Assembly (NCBI GenBank): GCA_030433195.1
Contig: JAUIME010000391.1
Span: forward strand, 1 to 5,513
Origin: a bacterium
GTDB taxonomy: Bacteria; Planctomycetota; JACOTG01; JAUIME01
Direction of reading: 5' to 3'
DNA length: 5,513 nt
Made by a program: the position numbers and the translations under genes. Under the pieces are notes generated by a model, which did no database searches, had not been told where the DNA came from, and saw only the letters and a list, made by a program, of their open reading frames with translations. This document shows, piece by piece, positions 1-5,513 of the stretch (its first letter is position 1; each line of letters starts with the position of its first letter).

Positions 1-1
1 T

Positions 2-282
2 GAAGACATTGCCTCACAAAAGACCATATTGCTTGCGCAACTTGCGGGAGACGAGACCGAAGCTGACGAAGCAGCACGAATCCTGGAAGACCTTGCATCA
101 AAAGAACCATTACCTACCGAAACGTCTGAAGCGACATCGGACGAATCGAAGCAAGTAACATCCAACGAGCTGGACGAGCGGCATTTGGAACTCATGAAAT
201 CGTATGGAGCAACCTTGCAAAATGGCAACACGTTTGCGCTTCGAACCAGAGGTGAATACAACATCGTGCTGGAAAAGCCGCG
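2..282 (+). CDS. Unidentified acidic partial reading frame entering from the left edge
   Basis: This frame is open from the first complete codon at base 2 and has no start codon of its own before ATG at 29, so it probably begins outside the window. It encodes an acidic, polar, probably partly disordered peptide rich in Glu, Asp, Ser and Thr, with a helix-like Ala/Glu/Leu stretch near the start and a more ordered end (visible segment NGNTFALRTRGEYNIVLEKP). Composition is about 49% GC against about 64% just downstream, and codon choice is mixed rather than GC-ending. The frame formally stays open to 1030, but beyond about 283 it only shadows the glucosyltransferase in the next phase and becomes Arg/His/Pro-rich nonsense. 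I do not recognise a family. It could be the 3' part of a foreign gene joined to gpgS, or non-coding sequence that happens to be open. Confidence 0.35.
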
Positions 283-1154
283 TGCCCGGCAAGGGACAGT
301 CGGTGTGGATCACGCTCGGTTACATCTTCGCCAAGCGCCGTACCGACGTCATCGCGATGCACGACTGCGACATCGTCACGTACGACCGCCTGCTGCTCGG
401 CCGCCTCATCGAGCCGACCGCGAACCCCGACAACGACTTCGAGTTCTGCAAGGGCTACTACGCGCGCGTCTCCCTGCAAGACCACGAGATGAAGGGCCGC
501 ACCACGCGCATCTTCGTGGCGCCGTTCACCGAAACGCTCGCCGACCTCATGCGCAAGAGCGGTCAGCGCCAACTCGAAGACTTCCTGCGCTACCACCGCA
601 GCTTCCGCTATCCGCTCGCCGGCGAGTTCAGCTTCGTCGAGCGCCTCGGACGCAGCTTGAACATCGCCCACGACTGGGGACTCGAGGTGAGCACCCTGTC
701 CGACATCTACCAGCGCACGTCACTACGGAAGATCGCGCAGATCGACCTCGCGCGCAACTACGACCACAAGCACAAGGAAGTCTCGGAAGCCGACGGCACC
801 AAGGGCCTGCACAAGATGGTCGTCGACATCGCGAAGTTCTTCCTGAATCACGTCCGTTCGAACGGCTTCGTGCTCAACGACGACATCATCCGGATGTTGC
901 AGAACACCTATCGCCAGAATGCGTGGTACTTCATCAAGAAGTACGCGGACGACGCGTCCACGAACGGCCTGGAGTTCGAACGCCACAAGGAAGAGCTCAC
1001 CGCCAACCACTTCGTCGACTTCATCGGTGAAGCGTGGCAAGAGATCCAAGCCGGCCGCGCCACGCAGTCGATTCCGTCGTGGAATCGTGTGGCGTACTCC
1101 TACCCCGAGATCTACGAACAACTCGTCGCCGCGGTCGAAGCCGACAACGAGTAG
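204..1154 (+). CDS. gpgS: Glucosyl-3-phosphoglycerate synthase-like GT81 glycosyltransferase, N-terminal part missing
   Basis: GpgS transfers glucose from an NDP-glucose donor to 3-phosphoglycerate; a phosphatase then yields glucosylglycerate, a compatible solute and, in mycobacteria, a polysaccharide precursor. The family-like part starts at VPGKGQSVW (from 282) and continues with the metal-binding DCD triad in MHDCDIVTYDR (DCD at 363-371). It goes on through NPDNDFEFCKGYYARV, FRYPLAGEFSF, HDWGLEVSTLSDIY and DHKHKEVS, all in the order of the GT-A core and acceptor/metal site of GT81 enzymes. The stop is TAG at 1152. About 290 residues look native. Members usually carry roughly 100 more residues before the GKG motif, forming the first part of the nucleotide-sugar binding fold, and no forward frame upstream encodes them. 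This phase has stops at about 156 and 195, so ATG 204 is only the first formal start; it has no convincing ribosome binding site, and residues 1-26 look unrelated. The gene is probably non-functional as it stands. Family assignment is firm; exact sugar and acceptor specificity is inferred. Confidence 0.8.
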   Translation: MEQPCKMATRLRFEPEVNTTSCWKSRVPGKGQSVWITLGYIFAKRRTDVIAMHDCDIVTYDRLLLGRLIEPTANPDNDFEFCKGYYARVSLQDHEMKGRTTRIFVAPFTETLADLMRKSGQRQLEDFLRYHRSFRYPLAGEFSFVERLGRSLNIAHDWGLEVSTLSDIYQRTSLRKIAQIDLARNYDHKHKEVSEADGTKGLHKMVVDIAKFFLNHVRSNGFVLNDDIIRMLQNTYRQNAWYFIKKYADDASTNGLEFERHKEELTANHFVDFIGEAWQEIQAGRATQSIPSWNRVAYSYPEIYEQLVAAVEADNE

Positions 1155-1158
1155 CGCC

Positions 1159-1183
1159 CGCCCTCGTCGTCGCCGAGAGGGCG
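1159..1183. terminator. Hairpin between convergent genes, possible bidirectional terminator
   Basis: Bases 1159-1165 (CGCCCTC) pair perfectly with 1177-1183 (GAGGGCG), leaving an 11-nt loop. The hairpin fills most of the 33-bp gap between the gpgS stop and the stop of the convergent kelch gene. That is where a shared terminator would sit. There is no T-run on either side, so a strong intrinsic terminator is not shown. Confidence 0.35.
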
Positions 1184-1187
1184 ACGC

Positions 1188-2840
1188 TCAGAGATCGCGT
1201 CGTGCGGTCTCGCGTCCGATCGCCGGCGGATCCACAGGGGGAGTCAACACGCGCACGTCGTCGTACGACCCGGTGCTCATGCTCGCGCCGCCCAAGACGA
1301 CGAGCGACCGAGAATCCATCGGCAACATGCGGTGGAAGAAGCGCTCCGCATCGAGCCCCTCGAGGCGCTCCCAAGCCGAACCGTCCGATGAGAGTCGCTG
1401 CAGCGCGCCGTCGTAAGCGGTCACGAAGAGGCGATCACCGAGCGCGAACGCGGCGGATCCGAAACCGGCGAGGCGACCGCTCTCGTTCAGCGACGGCCCC
1501 GCGCTCCACGCGCGCTCGACCGGATCGTAGATCGAGACCGCGGTCGTCGTGCCGCCTTCACGGTCCATTCCGCCGCAGACGAAGATCTTGCCGTCGTGCG
1601 CGGCCACGGCCATCGCGCGTCGATGGAAGGGAGGCGTGGGAAGCTCTTCCCACGTGAGCTCGTCGTTCGAGAGGTCGATCGCGATCGCCGAGTCGAGCCA
1701 CTCCGGCTCGCCGTTCCCCATCCGCCATCCCCCGACCACGTAGATCGTGTCGTCGAGCACCGCGGCATCGAAAGACGAGCGCGCGACCGGCATCGACGGA
1801 AGGTCACGCCACGAACCCTTCTTCGGATCGAACACGGCGAAGCCGTCCTGCGAACGCAAGTCAGCGTCCTCTCCTTCGTGATTCATGGCCGTGAAGCCGC
1901 CCATGCGGTAGACCTTGCCCGCGTGACCGACGAGCGCGAGCCCTTGGAGGCGCGGCCCACCCGGGAGCGACTCCCATGCCGTCGGGTGGTCGAGGTCGAG
2001 CTTCCAGAGGTCTCCCGACTGCGACTCGATGTCGTACCGGTGGGGACGGCCGTGATGTCCCCCGTACACGTACAGGGCGCGGTCGGCGACGGCGGCACCG
2101 AAACTCGTGAGAGCCGCAGGCAAGGACGGGAGCGATTGCAAGCCATCCTCCTCGATATGCAGGGTCAGCGTGCTGTAGTGGCGTGCGTCCGAGTACTTCA
2201 TACCTTCGTATTCGCCTGCGGTCGTGTCGACGTGTCGCGCGCGAATCGAATAGAGCCCCGACTCGCTCAGTTCGACGGCGAAGCGTCCGCGCACGTCGGT
2301 CGTGAGCTCGCGACGCCCCCCACCGGGCATCAGCGCCACGACCTCGACGCCCGCGACGGGCGCCCCGTTCCAGCGTACGACGAAGCCGTAAGTATCGCCT
2401 TCGGCTGCGCCTTGCGGGTGGATGTCGAGCTTCTGGTGCGCGGAGACGTCGATCTTCGCCCACTCGGCTCGCTCGCCCTCCAGGGTCTTGGCCCAGTACT
2501 TCAGGAGGAACGTCACGTCTCCACGAGTCATCGTCCCGAACGTGACGTCGGCATACGTCGCGACCGGATCGTCGCCCCCTGCGCTCACCGCAGCCGTGAG
2601 CCCTTCTTCGGAGCGCTCGAGCCGCAAGACTTCCGTGCGGCCGCCGCTGTCGACTCGCCGCACGGTCTCGACGTGGATGCGGTCGAGGAGCTCGGGGGAC
2701 GGATCGCCCCCGGATTCACCGAACTGCACCTCCACGCGCTCGGATCGGGGCTCGACCACGAGCCAAACGAAATGGGCCATCGCTTCCGCGCAGACGAGGA
2801 GGCCGAGCAAAGCGGCGATCGCGAGACACCTGAATCTCAT
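1188..2840 (-). CDS. Secreted DUF4198-like/kelch beta-propeller protein
   Basis: This is a 550-residue exported protein of unknown function. Residues 1-22 form a typical signal peptide: Arg near the start, an Ala/Leu core, and cleavage after AMA, giving a mature N-terminus HFVWLVVEP. Residues 23 to about 230 resemble DUF4198/NikM-like periplasmic domains, with a carboxypeptidase-regulatory-like beta-sandwich (NGAPVAGVEVVALMPGGG, then DVRGRF and GLYSIRARH) ending in RHYSTLTL. Residues about 237-535 form six kelch blades with cores LYVYGG 256, VYRMGG 310, IYVVGG 366, IFVCGG 419, LFVTAYDG 471 and LVVLGG 513; blade five lacks the GG pair. I chose the ATG at 2840 because the signal peptide starts there and GAAAGGA lies 9 nt upstream; the frame stays open to an ATG at 2990, but that 50-residue extension is charged and would bury the signal peptide. 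Kelch propellers usually bind proteins or carbohydrates. DUF4198 domains are often linked to metal (Ni/Co) uptake, so surface binding of a metal or glycan is a guess. The single Cys in the signal region is not in a lipobox. Confidence 0.85.
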   Translation of the reverse strand: MRFRCLAIAALLGLLVCAEAMAHFVWLVVEPRSERVEVQFGESGGDPSPELLDRIHVETVRRVDSGGRTEVLRLERSEEGLTAAVSAGGDDPVATYADVTFGTMTRGDVTFLLKYWAKTLEGERAEWAKIDVSAHQKLDIHPQGAAEGDTYGFVVRWNGAPVAGVEVVALMPGGGRRELTTDVRGRFAVELSESGLYSIRARHVDTTAGEYEGMKYSDARHYSTLTLHIEEDGLQSLPSLPAALTSFGAAVADRALYVYGGHHGRPHRYDIESQSGDLWKLDLDHPTAWESLPGGPRLQGLALVGHAGKVYRMGGFTAMNHEGEDADLRSQDGFAVFDPKKGSWRDLPSMPVARSSFDAAVLDDTIYVVGGWRMGNGEPEWLDSAIAIDLSNDELTWEELPTPPFHRRAMAVAAHDGKIFVCGGMDREGGTTTAVSIYDPVERAWSAGPSLNESGRLAGFGSAAFALGDRLFVTAYDGALQRLSSDGSAWERLEGLDAERFFHRMLPMDSRSLVVLGGASMSTGSYDDVRVLTPPVDPPAIGRETARRDL

Positions 2841-2849
2841 GGTCGTGGG

Positions 2850-2856
2850 TCCTTTC
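2850..2856 (-). promoter_or_regulatory. Ribosome binding site of the kelch gene
   Basis: Read on the minus strand this is GAAAGGA, ending 9 nt before the ATG at 2840. It is the best Shine-Dalgarno match near this gene and supports the internal start, directly before the signal peptide, over the ATG at 2990. Confidence 0.6.
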
Positions 2857-3020
2857 GAGCGGTCATCGCCCGGTCGATCCTCGAACTCGATCGAGCTGAG
2901 GAATCGATCCGTGGCGGGATCGGGAGACAGGATACGGGGGATGCGAATCCCGCGTCGGAACCAGGCGTGACGTCGATCTCGCTCGATCACGACCTCATGC
3001 GGTTCCGCGTTCGGCCGGGC

Positions 3021-3048
3021 AAGATACCATCAGCCGCACCAGCTGCAA
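3021..3048 (-). promoter_or_regulatory. Weak sigma70-like promoter candidate for the kelch gene
   Basis: On the minus strand TTGCAG (3043-3048) and TATCTT (3021-3026) are separated by 16 nt, matching 3 of 6 and 4 of 6 consensus positions. It lies in the AT-richer part of the intergenic region and would give a leader of about 170 nt. The match is poor and could be chance. Confidence 0.18.
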
Positions 3049-3123
3049 AGCGGGTGTATTACAACCCAAACAACTGGCCGTGAGCCCGAACATCGATAGG
3101 ATCGAGTCCGTCGAACCGAGGGA

Positions 3124-4608
3124 TCAGGAGCGCCGGTCTTTCATCGCGTCGCGCAGCGCGTCAGCGACCGTCTCGAGGATCTGCACCCGGGCGTGGCGCT
3201 TGTCGTTGGCGGGCACGAGATGCCAGGGCGCTGTGTCGGTTCCGGTGCGCGCGACCATCTCGTCGACCGCGGCTGCATAGTCGTCCCAGCGCGCGCGATT
3301 GCGGTAATCCTCGTCGGTGATCTTGTACTTCTTGTACGGGGTCGACGCGCGCTCGTCGAAGCGACGGAGTTGCTCGTCGCGATCGATGTGGAGCCAGAAC
3401 TTCACGACGGGAATCCCGTGGTCGAGAATCTGCGACTCGAAGTCGTTGATCTCGTCGTACGCGCGGCGCCACTCGGCCTCGGTCGCATAGCCCTCGATGC
3501 GCTCGACGAGGACGCGGCCGTACCAACTCCGATCGAACACGAGCATTCGGCCCGCGCGCGGAAGCTGACGCCAGAACCGCCAAAGATACGGGTGCGCCTT
3601 TTCTTCGTCGGTCGGCGCCGAGATCGGGACGACGCGGTAGTCGCGCGCCGAAAGCGCTCGGGTGAGCCGGCGGATCGCGCCGCCCTTCCCCGCGGCGTCC
3701 ATCCCTTCGAACACGATGACCGAGGACATCTCGCGTTCGACGGCCCGGTCGACTTGCTTACGCACGCGACGCTGCTGCTTCTCGAGTTGTTTGCGGTAGA
3801 CGTCGTACTCGAGGCGCTTCGTGAGATCGACCGAGGCGAGCGACGACCTCGGGGGTTCGGGAGTCGGAGCCCCCGTTGGGCCCGTCGTGACGGGTTCGAT
3901 GCGCGTTCCGTCGAGCGCGAGTCCGCCGAGAATCCGCCGCACGACCTCGATGTCGCGGGTCCTGCGATGACTCCCGTCGATGACGGTCCACGGACACGCA
4001 TCGGTGTGCGTCGCCTCGAGAAACTTCGTAGCGACGGGAACCGTCGTGTCGTAGGCATCGAGGATCTTCCAGTCGCGGTCCGTGATCTGCCATGATCCGC
4101 CGCCGCCCTTCGACGCCTTGGCGAGTCGCTTCTCGTGCAGCGGCTTCGGGAGGTGGAACCAGAGCTTGAGCAGCCGCGTCCCGTTGTCGACGAGGCAGCG
4201 CTCGAACGCGCGAACGCACTCGATCCGCCACTCGAATCGCGCGTCGTCGATGCGATCGTACACACGGTCGGCAACGGCCGCGAGCGCCCAGGCTCCGAAG
4301 TGGATCCCCATGAGACCCGCAGCCGGCAACCCTCGCCAGTACCTCCAGAATCGCGGCCGCTGGGCTTCCTCGTCGGTCCGGGGACCGTACACCTCGGTGC
4401 GGATGTAGCGGGCGTCCATCCACTCGTGGATCCGGTCGATGGACTCCTCGCATGCGAGCCGATCGTCGCCCGCGATGAGCAACAGGAGCGACTCTCCCGA
4501 GTCCCGCAGATCGAACTGCCCGTTGACCAGCCCGACGCGAAGACCCGGAACGAGCTTCTCGTACTCGGCCTTGGAGATTCTCGAAGATGGATCGTAGAGG
4601 CGCAGCAT
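3124..4608 (-). CDS. Two-domain polyphosphate kinase 2, polyphosphate:AMP phosphotransferase type
   Basis: This 494-residue protein has two tandem PPK2 domains, the length and layout of class II PPK2 (polyphosphate:AMP phosphotransferase). These cytoplasmic enzymes use polyphosphate to phosphorylate AMP to ADP. The C-terminal domain is intact: Walker A GMDAAGKGG at 302-310 (bases 3679-3705), the lid-region block TDEEKAHPYLWRFWRQLPRAG, Walker B LVFDRSWYGR at 356-365, VKFWLHI at 402-408 and PWHLVPANDKRHAR near 462-474. The N-terminal domain keeps the fold signatures (EWMDARYIRTEVYGPRTDEE, WRYWRGLPAAG, LLKLWFHLPK, PWTVIDGSHRRTRD), but its P-loop reads GDDRLACEES (47-56), with Cys where the Lys is expected. 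A Pro/Thr-rich linker (about 233-257) joins the halves. I chose ATG 4608 because TAGGA lies 8 nt upstream and MLRLYDPSSRISK matches the family N-terminus; ATG 4617 is the alternative, and the longer open frame to 4857 would overlap the upstream gene. The upstream UroD-like gene ends 83 bp away on the same strand. Substrate preference (AMP versus NDP) is inferred from architecture. Confidence 0.9.
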   Translation of the reverse strand: MLRLYDPSSRISKAEYEKLVPGLRVGLVNGQFDLRDSGESLLLLIAGDDRLACEESIDRIHEWMDARYIRTEVYGPRTDEEAQRPRFWRYWRGLPAAGLMGIHFGAWALAAVADRVYDRIDDARFEWRIECVRAFERCLVDNGTRLLKLWFHLPKPLHEKRLAKASKGGGGSWQITDRDWKILDAYDTTVPVATKFLEATHTDACPWTVIDGSHRRTRDIEVVRRILGGLALDGTRIEPVTTGPTGAPTPEPPRSSLASVDLTKRLEYDVYRKQLEKQQRRVRKQVDRAVEREMSSVIVFEGMDAAGKGGAIRRLTRALSARDYRVVPISAPTDEEKAHPYLWRFWRQLPRAGRMLVFDRSWYGRVLVERIEGYATEAEWRRAYDEINDFESQILDHGIPVVKFWLHIDRDEQLRRFDERASTPYKKYKITDEDYRNRARWDDYAAAVDEMVARTGTDTAPWHLVPANDKRHARVQILETVADALRDAMKDRRS

Positions 4609-4616
4609 GCGAAGCA

Positions 4617-4621
4617 TCCTA
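4617..4621 (-). promoter_or_regulatory. Ribosome binding site that sets the PPK2 start
   Basis: The minus strand reads TAGGA, 8 nt before the ATG at 4608. The same bases abut the alternative ATG at 4617, where the spacing would be zero, so the site favours 4608. Confidence 0.5.
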
Positions 4622-4639
4622 CGAGATCCGGCGCCGAAA

Positions 4640-4656
4640 CGCTCGCGCGACGAGCG
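4640..4656 (-). terminator. Small hairpin between the UroD-like gene and PPK2
   Basis: Bases 4640-4645 (CGCTCG) pair with 4651-4656 (CGAGCG) around a 5-nt loop. In the direction of transcription the stem is followed by GTTTCGG, so there are only three T residues. It lies in the 83-bp gap after the UroD-like stop and might attenuate read-through into PPK2, but it is too short to be a convincing terminator. Confidence 0.25.
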
Positions 4657-4691
4657 GACGCCGGGCCGTTCGTCACGTCTCGCGCCCGCCC

Positions 4692-5513
4692 CTACGCTCG
4701 AACGGCGCGTGACGGGCGTTCGGTTCGACTCGCCGCGTCGCGGGCGGCTTCGACGAACGCCCGGATGTTCTCCTGCGGCGTGTGGTACGGAAGCTCGGGG
4801 CCCTGATTCGCAAGGATGAAGCCCGTCGATCCCATGCTGCGGAGCGCCCGACGGCACTCGTAGTACACGCGATCGCGCGTCCAGTGGACGGCCTTGATGT
4901 TGTTGACGTTGCCGACGAGCGGCTTGTTCCCGATCATCCGGCGCGACGCCTCGAGGTCGTCGTCACTCCCGACGAGGAATGCCGCCACGTCGAGATCACG
5001 ACACTCGGGAAGGAGCGGCTGCGCGCGCCCGACGAACTCGTACGCGACGATTCCGCGGATGTCTGCGAGCGTCGCGTCGATCACCGGCCGCGCGTAGCGA
5101 CGGAACCGTGCCGTATCGAGAATGTCGGCGCTCGCCATCCCGTCCGCCATCACGACGATGTCCGCGCCCGCCTCGAGTTGATCGTTCGCCCAGGTCGTCG
5201 CGTACTCGCGGCACTTCGCGAACAGCGTCGGCATCCAACGCTCACGCATCCCCGTGTCGTCTTCGAGCAGCGCGATGAATTTCTTCGTGCCCATCAGCAT
5301 GCTCGGCAGCGAGAACGGCGCGATGAAGGCGCCGAGAATCGGCACCTCGCCCTTGTATCGTTTGGCGAGCAACCGGATCGCCTCGATCGTCTCGCGCATC
5401 TGCGGGTGATCCGCGGCGCGCGGTACCGGCATGCTCTCGATGTCCTCGAAGCGCGCGAGCGACATCCGGTCGACGGACGGCGGCCCCGACTCGTAGTACC
5501 GGAGCCCGGCACC
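4692..5513 (-). CDS. Uroporphyrinogen decarboxylase/MtaA-family protein, N-terminus beyond the window
   Basis: The reading frame is open from the right edge (GAGLRYYESGPPSVDR before the internal Met at 5465) to TAG at 4692, so 273 C-terminal residues are visible. The family is usually about 340 residues, so the true start lies outside the window. The order of conserved blocks is that of the UroD-like TIM barrel. VPILGAFIAPFS (5310-5345) corresponds to the usual PLIGFVGAPFT-type block. GADIVVMADGMAS (5130-5168) is the strand with the active-site Asp region, GNVNN (4899-4913) corresponds to GNVDP, and TGFILANQGPELP with HTPQENI lies near the C-terminus. It lacks the HxCG and late Cys that bind zinc in MtaA/MtbA-type methyltransferases, reading YEFVG (5028-5042) and QGPEL (4791-4805) there. 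The HemE-specific N-terminal motif would lie outside the window, so heme synthesis cannot be excluded, but the divergence makes a specialised UroD-like protein more likely. The C-terminal tail is Arg/Ala-rich and unconserved. Confidence 0.8.
   Translation of the reverse strand, partial: GAGLRYYESGPPSVDRMSLARFEDIESMPVPRAADHPQMRETIEAIRLLAKRYKGEVPILGAFIAPFSLPSMLMGTKKFIALLEDDTGMRERWMPTLFAKCREYATTWANDQLEAGADIVVMADGMASADILDTARFRRYARPVIDATLADIRGIVAYEFVGRAQPLLPECRDLDVAAFLVGSDDDLEASRRMIGNKPLVGNVNNIKAVHWTRDRVYYECRRALRSMGSTGFILANQGPELPYHTPQENIRAFVEAARDAASRTERPSRAVRA

Larger units (their letters stand above)
2841..3123. other. Intergenic region between the PPK2 stop and the kelch start
   Basis: I see no gene in these 283 bases; the open frames crossing it have no recognisable protein. 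It holds the kelch ribosome binding site and a 10-bp perfect palindrome CTCGATCGAG (2886-2895). Five TCGATC words lie at 2874, 2887, 2904, 2973 and 2983. An AT-richer patch at about 3021-3073 is the likeliest promoter region for the leftward kelch gene. Just after the PPK2 stop there is only a small 5-bp hairpin around ATCGATAGGATCGA-like sequence, too weak to call a terminator. Confidence 0.5.

Noticed and set aside
283..1030. Continuation of the phase-2 open frame through the glucosyltransferase
   Set aside because: After about 283 the translation is Arg/His/Pro-rich nonsense while the next phase gives a clean GT81 protein, so this part is a shadow.
1..1154. A simple one-base frameshift in gpgS explaining the two frames
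   Set aside because: A frameshift would leave the missing GpgS N-terminus readable in another forward frame; none of the three contains it and the base composition also changes.
2787..2795. Lipoprotein signal (Cys in LLVCAEA) in the kelch protein
   Set aside because: The residue before Cys is Val rather than Gly, Ala or Ser, so the lipobox rule fails, and an AMA signal-peptidase I site follows.
2841..2990. Fifty-residue N-terminal extension of the kelch protein
   Set aside because: It is highly charged, would place the signal peptide internally, and a good ribosome binding site precedes the ATG at 2840.
1596..3083. A 495-codon open frame on the plus strand opposite the kelch gene
   Set aside because: It is antisense to a gene with clear signal peptide and kelch motifs, is Arg/Val/Glu-rich without recognisable domains, and such frames are common opposite GC-rich genes.
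3193..4095. A 300-codon plus-strand open frame opposite PPK2
   Set aside because: It mirrors the codon structure of PPK2, which has unmistakable Walker motifs on the minus strand; its own translation has no family features.
4609..4857. N-terminal extension of PPK2 by 83 residues
   Set aside because: The extension is Arg/Ser/Gly-rich, would overlap the end of the upstream UroD-like gene, and a ribosome binding site sits right before the family-like start at 4608.
1..5513. A single co-operating new system (defence, mobile or biosynthetic) spanning the window
   Set aside because: The genes belong to unrelated families on opposite strands with loose spacing; no nuclease, toxin, integrase, reverse transcriptase, CRISPR or biosynthetic core gene is visible.

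Overview
The window is high-GC bacterial DNA, about 64% GC in the stretch I counted next to the left end. It holds one rightward gene, followed by three leftward genes on the minus strand. The gene mix is a GT81-type glucosyl-3-phosphoglycerate synthase, a secreted DUF4198-like/kelch protein, a two-domain PPK2 and a divergent UroD-family protein. This fits an environmental bacterium such as a planctomycete or a relative. That is an inference from gene content only; there is no rRNA or marker gene to confirm it.

Left part (1-1154, plus strand): from about 283 to 1154 the sequence encodes most of a GpgS-like glucosyltransferase. Its usual N-terminal third is missing. In its place, bases 1 to about 280 have much lower GC (138 of 280, 49%) and an open frame in a different phase that encodes an acidic, unidentified peptide. 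This is the most striking anomaly of the window. It could be a gene-truncating insertion, a recombination junction or an assembly chimera.

Middle (1155-2840, minus strand): a 33-bp gap with a 7-bp hairpin separates gpgS from a convergent gene. That gene encodes an exported 550-residue protein with a signal peptide, a DUF4198-like beta-sandwich region and a six-bladed kelch propeller. The predicted mature protein begins with histidine. A 283-bp non-coding stretch (2841-3123) upstream of it has a good ribosome binding site, a weak promoter candidate and five copies of TCGATC.

Right part (3124-5513, minus strand): a two-domain polyphosphate kinase 2 of the polyphosphate:AMP phosphotransferase type, whose N-terminal P-loop is degenerate and whose C-terminal one is intact. 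It is preceded 83 bp upstream by a UroD/MtaA-like protein that runs off the right edge and lacks the zinc-ligand motif of the methyltransferase branch. The three minus-strand genes may be partly co-transcribed, but their spacings (83 and 283 bp) do not argue for a tight operon. The genes do not form an obvious pathway. GpgS (compatible solute or storage precursor) and PPK2 (polyphosphate-driven nucleotide phosphorylation) both fit stress and energy-reserve physiology. I found no CRISPR array, tRNA, rRNA or recognisable transposase.
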